From the NCBI GenBank assembly GCA_016649455.1, contig JAENXO010000106.1, forward strand, positions 1 to 8,001: a stretch of 8,001 bases of DNA, written 5' to 3'. Of this stretch, positions 1-6,457 are shown piece by piece (position 1 is the first letter of the stretch; every line of letters starts with the position of its first letter). The notes under the pieces are model-generated. The model saw only the letters and a list, made by a program, of their open reading frames with translations, was not told where the DNA came from and did no database searches. Position numbers and translations under genes: made by a program. Source of the DNA: Gemmatimonadota bacterium. GTDB lineage: Bacteria; Gemmatimonadota; Gemmatimonadetes; Palauibacterales; Palauibacteraceae.

Positions 1-35
1 AGAGCCGCAACCTCGATCCCAGCACGAATCCGTGA
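1..35 (+). CDS. 3' end of an unidentified upstream gene (partial)
   Basis: One forward frame is open from the window edge and ends in TGA at 33-35; its last residues read SRNLDPSTNP. The stop overlaps the serS GTG start as GTGA (32-35), the same arrangement found at the next two gene junctions, and that is the main reason to believe it is a real gene end. Too little is visible to name the product. The serS frame is also open to the left edge, so the alternative is that these 31 bases are simply a leader. Confidence 0.45.
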   Translation, partial: SRNLDPSTNP

Positions 36-1312
36 TCGATGTCCGGCGACTCCGAGCCGAGCCGGAAGCCACGCGAACGCTCCTGGCCGTGCGCGGTGAC
101 GCCGATGTGGACGGACTGCTGGATCGAGTCCTGGCGCTCGACGAGCGACGACGGGCGATCCTCGGAGAAGTCGAGGTTCTGAAGCAGCGCCGGAACGAAT
201 CGTCGCGCGAGATCGGAGACCGGAAACGAAGCGGGGAGTCCGCTGACGACCTGCTGGCGGAGATGAAGGCCGTTGCGGAGCAGGTCCGGGAACTCGACGC
301 CGACCTCTCGTCCGTCGAGGCGGAGCTCGAGGCCTCGCTGTTGCAGATTCCGAATCCGCCCGATGAGCGAGTCCCGCCCGGCGGAGAGGGAGACTTCGAG
401 GTCGTCCGTTCCTGGGGTGAGCCCCGGTCGCCGACTCCGGAAGATGAGCCGCACTGGGACATCGGCGAGCGACTCGGAGTGCTGGACCTCGAACGAGGCT
501 CGAAGATCACGGGGTCCGGGTTCCCGGTCCTGTTCGGACCAGGGGCCCGTCTGAATCGCGCGCTGATCCAGTTCATGCTGAACCTCCACACCGAAGAGCA
601 CGGCTACATCGAGGTCGCGCCGCCGTTTCTCGTCAACCGCGACAGCCTGGTCGGCACCGGCCAGCTTCCGAAATTCGAAGAGGATCAGTACCGGACGGTG
701 CCTGACGACCTGTTCCTGGTTCCGACCGCAGAGGTCCCGGTCACGAATCTGCACCGGGGCGAGATCCTGAACGCCTCCGACCTGCCGAAGGCATATGTGG
801 CCTACACTCCCTGCTTCCGCCGGGAAGCGGGCGCTGCCGGCAGGGACACTCGAGGGCTGCTCCGGGTGCACCAGTTCGACAAGGTCGAGCTGGTCCGCTA
901 CACGCGACCGGATGATTCGGCGGATCAGCTCGAGCTGCTGACCACGCACGCGGAGTCGGTGTTGGAGCGACTCGAGCTGCCGTATCGGCGGATCCTGCTG
1001 CCTGCGGGTGATCTCGGATTCTCGAACGCGATCACCTACGATCTCGAAGTCTGGTCTCCGGGCGTGGACCGCTGGCTCGAAGTTTCGAGCTGTTCCTCCT
1101 ACACGGACTTCCAGGCACGGCGCGCCAACATCCGGTTCAGGGACGATCGGTCGGGAAAGCCGGAATTCGTTCACACGCTCAACGGTTCGGGCGTGGCTCT
1201 GGCCCGCACACTGGTAGCCATCCTGGAAAACCGCCGGGAGTCGGATGGAAGTGTTTCGGTCCCGGATGTGCTCCGTCCATACACGGGATTCGATCGGCTC
1301 TCCCCGCCGTGA
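32..1312 (+). CDS. serS: Seryl-tRNA synthetase
   Basis: Cytoplasmic class II aminoacyl-tRNA synthetase that activates serine with ATP and loads it onto tRNA-Ser (and tRNA-Sec where present). The 426 residues match the usual family length. Residues 1-105 are the N-terminal domain, with a charged heptad-like stretch (about 35-100) forming the long coiled-coil arm that contacts tRNA-Ser. The catalytic core shows the serine-binding TAE loop (232-234), motif 2 around FRREAGAAGRDTRG (262-275), the SSCSSYTDFQARR segment (352-364) and motif 3 around TLNGSGVALARTLVAILEN (382-400). The GTG at 32 is chosen because the product then begins MIDVRRLR, the typical SerRS opening; the frame is open further upstream but with no better start. 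No clear Shine-Dalgarno sequence is seen, consistent with translational coupling to the preceding reading frame. All key motifs are intact, so this should be a functional housekeeping enzyme. Confidence 0.97.
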   Translation: MIDVRRLRAEPEATRTLLAVRGDADVDGLLDRVLALDERRRAILGEVEVLKQRRNESSREIGDRKRSGESADDLLAEMKAVAEQVRELDADLSSVEAELEASLLQIPNPPDERVPPGGEGDFEVVRSWGEPRSPTPEDEPHWDIGERLGVLDLERGSKITGSGFPVLFGPGARLNRALIQFMLNLHTEEHGYIEVAPPFLVNRDSLVGTGQLPKFEEDQYRTVPDDLFLVPTAEVPVTNLHRGEILNASDLPKAYVAYTPCFRREAGAAGRDTRGLLRVHQFDKVELVRYTRPDDSADQLELLTTHAESVLERLELPYRRILLPAGDLGFSNAITYDLEVWSPGVDRWLEVSSCSSYTDFQARRANIRFRDDRSGKPEFVHTLNGSGVALARTLVAILENRRESDGSVSVPDVLRPYTGFDRLSPP

Positions 1313-2535
1313 TCGGGAGGATCTCTGCCGGGCGTCGGGCCGTCCCCCTCGCGATCTTCCTTCTGTTTGCCGCGGTTCTCATCTCATATCTCGTCTACAG
1401 CCGGCAGATCGCGCAGGAGCTGCGGCGTGACGCCTTGGTGTTCAGTCGGATCTACTTCCAGACCGTCCAGGCCGCGGTGTCTCCGGAGGGCTTCACGGCG
1501 GAGGGGGAGTTCGCCTTGCTCCAGGAGCTCTATGCTCTGGGGATTCCGGTGGTGCAGACCGACCTCGAAGGGAATCCGACTCTCAGCGTGAACCTCCCGT
1601 TCTCTGCGGATCTCGAGGTTCCGGCCGACAGGGAGCGTGTACGTGAGTACGTCGGCCAGCTGGATGCGTCGAATCCTTCGCACGTGGACGAGACCGCCGG
1701 GTTCATCGTGCACTACGGGGAACCGGCGTTTCTCCGGCGCCTGAAGTGGATTCCGTGGTTGCAGGCGGCTTTGCTTCTGGCGGTGGCGGGGATCGGTGCG
1801 TGGATCATCCGAACCAGCTACCAGGCGGAGCGGGAGCGGATCTGGTCCGGAATGGCCAGGGAGTCGGCGCATCAGATGGGAACTCCACTGAGTTCTCTCG
1901 TCGGGTGGCTGGAACTGCTGGAAGTGGACGCCGGCCAGGCTGGGTCCGGTCCAAGGCGCGATCCGGGCCTGCCCGGAGACGAAGTTGATGTGCGCGAAGA
2001 GATGCGGCACGACCTCCGTCGGCTGGAAAAGGTATCCCGACGCTTCGAGGCAATCGGGCGTGCACCCGAGCTGCGACCGGTGGACGTGCCGGAGATGCTC
2101 CGGAACCTGTCCCGATACTTCGCGGCGCGTCTGCCCTCGTTGGGTGGCCGGATCACTCTCGAGACGGAGTTGCCTCAGGTCGCTCCGAAAGTGCAGGGAG
2201 AGGAAACTCTGCTGGAGTGGGCGTTCGAGAACCTGGTCAAGAACGCGCTGGACTCGCTGGCGGGCCGGGAAGGCACGATCCGTATCGTCTACGGCGGAAT
2301 TCGTGCCGGGCGGGCCGTGTATCGAGTCGAGGATGACGGCGACGGAGTTCCGGAACACCTGCGGAGTTCGCTGTTCGATGTCGGTGTGACTACGAAGCGG
2401 GGTGGGTGGGGGGTCGGATTGTCGCTTGCCCGACGCATCGTGGTCGAGGTGCACGGAGGGGTCATTCGTCTGGAGGAGTCGGACAACGGGGCAGTATTTA
2501 CACTGGAACTGCCATTGGCTGAAGACCTGGCGTGA
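1309..2535 (+). CDS. Membrane sensor histidine kinase, HQxGTPLSS type
   Basis: Likely two-component sensor kinase of 408 residues in the inner membrane. One membrane helix at about 12-30 and a second at about 150-167 flank an extracytoplasmic domain of roughly 120 residues that I do not recognise. The cytoplasmic part has an H-box with His188 in SAHQMGTPLSS, an N-box ENLVKNALDSL (307-317), a G1 box DDGDGVP (342-348), an F-box near Phe356 and a G2 lid GGWGVGLSLA (365-374), so the ATP-binding domain looks complete. The residue after the phosphoacceptor His is Gln instead of the usual Glu/Asp; this is a known variant of a family I associate with Bacteroidota-like kinases. Residues about 206-230 form a Gly/Pro/Asp-rich insert between the two dimerisation helices. 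The GTG start overlaps the serS stop as GTGA and has no clear ribosome site. No response regulator lies in the window, so partner and signal are unknown. Confidence 0.9.
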   Translation: MIGRISAGRRAVPLAIFLLFAAVLISYLVYSRQIAQELRRDALVFSRIYFQTVQAAVSPEGFTAEGEFALLQELYALGIPVVQTDLEGNPTLSVNLPFSADLEVPADRERVREYVGQLDASNPSHVDETAGFIVHYGEPAFLRRLKWIPWLQAALLLAVAGIGAWIIRTSYQAERERIWSGMARESAHQMGTPLSSLVGWLELLEVDAGQAGSGPRRDPGLPGDEVDVREEMRHDLRRLEKVSRRFEAIGRAPELRPVDVPEMLRNLSRYFAARLPSLGGRITLETELPQVAPKVQGEETLLEWAFENLVKNALDSLAGREGTIRIVYGGIRAGRAVYRVEDDGDGVPEHLRSSLFDVGVTTKRGGWGVGLSLARRIVVEVHGGVIRLEESDNGAVFTLELPLAEDLA

Positions 2536-4769
2536 GCGGAATCTCCCTCAACCCGGAGCAACTGGCGGCGGTCGAGCATGGTGACGGACCCCTGCTCATT
2601 CTCGCGGGCGCGGGCTCTGGAAAGACCCGGGTCCTCACGTCGCGGGTCGCCCGGCTCGTGGCCGAGACCGGAGTCCCTCCCCGGCGAATCCTGGCAGTGA
2701 CGTTCACCAACAAGGCGGCGGGCGTGATGCGCGACCGCATCGCCGAGCAGCTGGGCGAAGAGCCACGGGGACTCTGGGTCGGGACGTTCCACTCGATTTG
2801 CGCCCGCCTCCTGCGTAGAGAAGGTGACCGTCTCCCGAGGGGCGCACGCTTCACGATCTACGACGAGGATGATTCCCGGCGGGCGCTGAAACAGGCGATG
2901 GAGGAGGTGGACCTGGACCCGGCGCGTTGGGCGCCGAATGCGCTGCGCGCCAGGATTTCGGATGCCAAGAACGCTCTCGTGGGGCCCGACGAGTATGGCA
3001 CGCAGGCGTTCGACCTGATGTCGCGTGCAGTGGCCAAGGTCTACCCGGCCTACGAAAAGGTCCTCGTACGCTCCAATGCATACGACTTCGACGACCTTCT
3101 CCTCCACACGGTGCGCCTGGTCGAAGATCACGAGGATGTCGGGGACCGGTACGCCGAACGTTTTCTTCATGTCCTGGTCGACGAATACCAGGACACGAAT
3201 CACGCTCAGTACCGGATCGTCCGGCGATTTGCGCAGGGCCACGGCAACGTGTGCGTGGTCGGGGATGACGACCAGTCCATCTACGGCTGGAGGGGCGCAG
3301 ACGTCCGTAACATCCTCGATTTCGAACGTGATTTCGCGGGCGCGGTCGTGGTGCGGCTCGAGGAAAACTACCGGTCCACTCCCGCGATCCTGGAAGTCGC
3401 GAACGAGGTGATCGCGAACAACCGGTCGCGCAAGGAGAAGCGCCTGCGTACGACGCGCCCCGCCGGCGAGCCTGTCACGTTGCGGCAGTTCACGGACGAG
3501 CGGGCGGAAGCGAGCTGGGTTGTAGGGCAGATCGAGCAGGGCGAGGGTGGCTATCGCCCCGATCAGGCCGTGATTCTGTACCGGACGAACGCGCAGTCCA
3601 GGCCGTTCGAGGACGCACTCCGCCGGGCCCGGCTTCCGTATCGCATCGTGGGCGGCGTCAGGTTCTACGAGCGGAGGGAGATCAAGGACGTCTTCGCGTA
3701 CCTGCAGCTCGTGGTGAATCCAGCGGACGAGGCGGCGTTCGTCAGGGCAGTTTCCTGGCCACGCCGCGGCGTCGGATCGGTGACGCTCGAGCGATTGAGA
3801 GCCGATGCCATGGCCAGTGGCCGGTCACTTCTCGCCGCCGCGGAGACGGCGTCGGTCATTCCCGGGATTCCCCCGGCCGGAGCGAACGCCCTGCGCGACT
3901 TCGCGGCGGGGATTTCGGCGCTGTCGGAACTCTCCGCTGGAGCCGATACGGAGGAAGTGATTCGCGAGTGCATTCGAAGCTTCGGCCTCGTTCAGGCTCT
4001 CGAGCCGGAGGACGACGGCGCGGACCGGATCGCCAACCTGACGGAGTTGCTGGCGGCGGCTTCCGCGTTCGATTCGACCGAGGTCGAAGACGGGGTGGAG
4101 GATGCCAGCGAACTCGAGCTGTATCTGCAGTCCGCCGCGCTCCGAGCCGACATCGACGATTACAATGAGAAAGCGCCCGGGGTCACCCTGATGACCCTGC
4201 ATAACGCGAAGGGGCTCGAGTTTCCCGTCGTGTTCGTCGTCGGGCTCGAGGATGGCCTGTTTCCGCTGTCCCGGGCGATGGAGACGATGGAGGAGCTGGA
4301 AGAGGAAAGGCGGCTGTTCTACGTCGGCGTGACCCGCGCCGAGGATCGGCTGTTCCTGACTCACGCGCAGCGGCGATGGCGCTACGGAAACGAGCAACGT
4401 TCGGCTCCGTCTCAGTTTCTCGCGGAACTTCCCGACGGACCCGTCCGTCGTCACTGGTCCGCCGCGAGTCGGCCCCGGGTCCGACGCACATCGCCGCTGC
4501 AGGACACCGACACGACGAAATGGAGCTGGAAGCGTCCGATTTCACGTCAGTCCGCCGCACCGAAGGATAGAGAAGTCAGCTATGATTTCGGTGATTCGCA
4601 GGAGGAACTGCTGATCCAGGCGGGAGCCAGGGTCGTCCACCCTGAGTTCGGCGAAGGTGAGATCGTCAGTGTCAGCGGCAGAGGGTCCGGAGTTAAGGCC
4701 GAGATCGACTTCGGTGACTCCGGAGTGCGCAAGGTAATGGTTGCCCACGCGGGTCTGCGGCCCGCCTGA
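2532..4769 (+). CDS. uvrD: UvrD/PcrA-type superfamily 1 DNA helicase
   Basis: ATP-driven 3'-5' DNA helicase used in nucleotide excision repair, replication-fork restart and removal of RecA or stalled RNA polymerase. The 745 residues are close to the usual 720-750. Visible motifs in order: Q motif LNPEQLAAV (6-14), Walker A GAGSGKT (26-32), Ia TFTNKAA (57-63), II VDEYQDT (216-222), III GDDDQSIYGWRGA (244-256), IV RLEENYRST (275-283), V MTLHNAKGLEF (554-564) and VI VGVTRAEDRL (598-607). After a poorly conserved linker (about 632-692) the C-terminus (697-743) is the small PcrA/UvrD Tudor-like domain with HPEFGEGEIVSV, thought to contact RNA polymerase. It has no nuclease domain, which argues against AddA or RecB; Rep is less likely because of this tail. 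The GTG start overlaps the kinase stop as GTGA. The choice between the names uvrD and pcrA is arbitrary here. Confidence 0.96.
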   Translation: MSGISLNPEQLAAVEHGDGPLLILAGAGSGKTRVLTSRVARLVAETGVPPRRILAVTFTNKAAGVMRDRIAEQLGEEPRGLWVGTFHSICARLLRREGDRLPRGARFTIYDEDDSRRALKQAMEEVDLDPARWAPNALRARISDAKNALVGPDEYGTQAFDLMSRAVAKVYPAYEKVLVRSNAYDFDDLLLHTVRLVEDHEDVGDRYAERFLHVLVDEYQDTNHAQYRIVRRFAQGHGNVCVVGDDDQSIYGWRGADVRNILDFERDFAGAVVVRLEENYRSTPAILEVANEVIANNRSRKEKRLRTTRPAGEPVTLRQFTDERAEASWVVGQIEQGEGGYRPDQAVILYRTNAQSRPFEDALRRARLPYRIVGGVRFYERREIKDVFAYLQLVVNPADEAAFVRAVSWPRRGVGSVTLERLRADAMASGRSLLAAAETASVIPGIPPAGANALRDFAAGISALSELSAGADTEEVIRECIRSFGLVQALEPEDDGADRIANLTELLAAASAFDSTEVEDGVEDASELELYLQSAALRADIDDYNEKAPGVTLMTLHNAKGLEFPVVFVVGLEDGLFPLSRAMETMEELEEERRLFYVGVTRAEDRLFLTHAQRRWRYGNEQRSAPSQFLAELPDGPVRRHWSAASRPRVRRTSPLQDTDTTKWSWKRPISRQSAAPKDREVSYDFGDSQEELLIQAGARVVHPEFGEGEIVSVSGRGSGVKAEIDFGDSGVRKVMVAHAGLRPA

Positions 4770-4777
4770 GAGAGGAG
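4770..4777 (+). promoter_or_regulatory. Ribosome binding site of the amidohydrolase gene
   Basis: The sequence GAGAGGAG lies directly after the helicase stop and six bases before the GTG at 4784. It is the only strong Shine-Dalgarno sequence on the plus strand of this window and fixes the amidohydrolase start. Its presence suggests that this gene is translated independently, unlike the coupled genes before it. Confidence 0.75.
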
Positions 4778-4783
4778 CTGCAC

Positions 4784-6451
4784 GTGCATGGATACTTCCG
4801 GGTTGGTCTGTTGTCGGCGGTCATCGCCGTCTCGGGCTGCGGTGTGAACGGGTCCGAGAGTCCGGACCGGATCCTGGTCGGAGGTTCGGTCTGGACGGGG
4901 GACGTGGACGCTCCGGCTGCGGAAGCCATCGCGATTGCGGGAGGGCGGATCATCGCCGTGGGAGGCAACGACGGAATTCGCGCGCTCGCGGGACCCGAGA
5001 CGGATGTGGTCGAGCTCGACGGGCGATTCGCCATGCCCGGGTTCATAGATACGCACACGCACTTCCTCGACGGTGGTTTCCGTCTCTCGACCGTGGATCT
5101 CAGGGACGCCGCGACCCCGGACGAATTCGCGGGCCGCCTGGCGGAGCAGGCCGCGCAGCTTCCCCCTGGCACCTGGATACTCGGTGGTGACTGGGACCAC
5201 GAAATGTGGGGAGGGGAACTGCCGGATCGCGCGTGGATCGATGACGTCACGCCCGAGCATCCCGTGTTCGTTACCCGGCTCGACTGGCACATGGCACTGG
5301 CGAACAGCAAGGCTCTCGAACTGGCCGGATTTGATCCGAACGCTCCGGACCCGGACGGTGGCGAGATCGTGCGGGATGGGACAGGGAGGCCTACCGGAGT
5401 ATTCAAGGACGAGGCGATGGGGTTCCTGTATGCGGCGATTCCCGAGCCGACGGAAGTTGAGCAGGACTCGGCGCTGTCGGCGGCGATGCGATTCGCGGCC
5501 AGCCTCGGGGTTACGGGAGTCCACGACATGGGTACGTGGGATGGCCTGGCGACCTATGAGCGAGCGCACGGCAGGGGCGCCTTGACGCTCCGGGTCCGCG
5601 CCTTCGTTCCCCTGTCGACGGCGGAGCGACTCGCGGCATTTGTCGATGAACGTGAAGGAACCGGGGACGACGTGCTCAGCTGGGGTGGTCTGAAGGGGTT
5701 CGTGGATGGCTCGCTGGGATCGTCCACCGCTCTGTTCTTCGATCCATATCTCGATACGCCCGCCACGAGCGGTCTGACGGTGATCGGGATGGACGAGCTG
5801 GCGGACCGTGTGAGATCCGCCGACGCGGCCGGACTGCAGGTGGCGATTCACGCGATCGGCGATCGCGCCAATGCGGAGCTGCTCGACCTGTACGAGGACC
5901 TCGTACGCGAAAACGGAAAACGCGACCGGCGCTACCGGATCGAACATGCCCAGCACCTTCGGCCCGAGGATTACGGGCGGTTCGCCGAATTCGGGGTCAT
6001 CCCGGCAATGCAGCCGTATCACGCGATCGATGACGGCCGGTGGGCCGAACGGAAGATCGGTCCCGAGAGAGCTGGTTCGACCTATGCCTTCCGCTCGCTC
6101 GAGGATGCCGGAGCACGGCTGGCTTTCGGTTCTGACTGGACTGTCGGTCCGCTGGATCCGCTACTCGGTGTCTACGCAGCCGTGACCCGACGGACCCAGG
6201 ACGGCGCCCACCCGGATGGCTGGATTCCCGAACAGAAGATTATGCTCGACGAGGCGCTCAGGGCGTACACGCAAGACGCCGCCTGGGCCGGGTTCATGGA
6301 CGATCGAGTGGGGGCTCTCAAGCCGGGCATGCTGGCCGACATCGTCGTACTGGACCGAAGCCCGTTCGATGTCGATCCGGGTGCGATAAAGGACCTCAAG
6401 GTCGAGATGACGATTCTCGGAGGCGAGACCGTGTTCGAGCGAGGTGACTGA
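4784..6451 (+). CDS. Lipoprotein amidohydrolase, YtcJ/amidohydrolase-3 family
   Basis: Predicted metal-dependent hydrolase of 555 residues; family members cleave amide or related C-N bonds (for example N-substituted formamides), but the substrate here cannot be read from sequence. The first 19 residues form a lipoprotein signal: hydrophobic LLSAVIAV followed by the lipobox VSGC, so Cys19 would be lipidated and the enzyme anchored outside the inner membrane. Family marks are the metal-site HTH (His91, His93) in MPGFIDTHTHF, the GGDWDHEMWGG and RLDWHMALANSKAL segments (134-177), Lys304 in GLKGFVDGSLGSSTAL (the usual carboxylated-lysine position), His356 in AIHAIGD, His388 in IEHAQ and Asp451 in GSDWTVGPLDPL. 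The end (510-555) returns to the small beta domain with ALKPGMLADIVVLD. The start is set by a good ribosome site 14 bases after uvrD. The catalytic set appears complete. An imidazolonepropionase or dihydroorotase is unlikely given the YtcJ-type motifs. Confidence 0.9.
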   Translation: MHGYFRVGLLSAVIAVSGCGVNGSESPDRILVGGSVWTGDVDAPAAEAIAIAGGRIIAVGGNDGIRALAGPETDVVELDGRFAMPGFIDTHTHFLDGGFRLSTVDLRDAATPDEFAGRLAEQAAQLPPGTWILGGDWDHEMWGGELPDRAWIDDVTPEHPVFVTRLDWHMALANSKALELAGFDPNAPDPDGGEIVRDGTGRPTGVFKDEAMGFLYAAIPEPTEVEQDSALSAAMRFAASLGVTGVHDMGTWDGLATYERAHGRGALTLRVRAFVPLSTAERLAAFVDEREGTGDDVLSWGGLKGFVDGSLGSSTALFFDPYLDTPATSGLTVIGMDELADRVRSADAAGLQVAIHAIGDRANAELLDLYEDLVRENGKRDRRYRIEHAQHLRPEDYGRFAEFGVIPAMQPYHAIDDGRWAERKIGPERAGSTYAFRSLEDAGARLAFGSDWTVGPLDPLLGVYAAVTRRTQDGAHPDGWIPEQKIMLDEALRAYTQDAAWAGFMDDRVGALKPGMLADIVVLDRSPFDVDPGAIKDLKVEMTILGGETVFERGD

Positions 6452-6457
6452 TCAGTC
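6446..6457. repeat. 12-base palindrome spanning the two convergent stop codons
   Basis: GACTGATCAGTC is a perfect inverted repeat centred between 6451 and 6452. Its left half contains the last codon and stop (GAC TGA) of the amidohydrolase gene; the right half, read on the minus strand, contains the identical last codon and stop (GAC TGA) of the phospholipase-like gene. The two genes share no bases and have no spacer. It may be part of a two-way transcription end, or a chance result of both genes ending in Asp-stop. Confidence 0.7.

Noticed and set aside
926..937. Perfect 12-base palindrome CAGCTCGAGCTG inside serS
   Set aside because: Built from common Gln-Leu-Glu-Leu codons in a conserved enzyme, with no position that suggests regulation.
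1384..2454. Minus-strand open frame (356 codons) opposite the histidine kinase
   Set aside because: Mirror-frame effect of high GC content; no family motif, and the kinase boxes on the plus strand are unambiguous.
2289..3242. Minus-strand open frame opposite the kinase end and helicase start
   Set aside because: Crosses a real gene junction on the other strand and shows no domain, start context or codon signal of its own.
4583..4722. DFGDS occurs twice in the helicase C-terminus (residues 685-689 and 726-730)
   Set aside because: Only five residues long, with unrelated flanks; too short to claim a duplication.
4580..6022. Long minus-strand open frame (480 codons) opposite uvrD's end and the amidohydrolase
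   Set aside because: Its translation has no recognisable domain and is rich in Arg, Pro and His as expected from the antisense of a GC-rich gene; the plus strand carries two clear protein families over the same bases.
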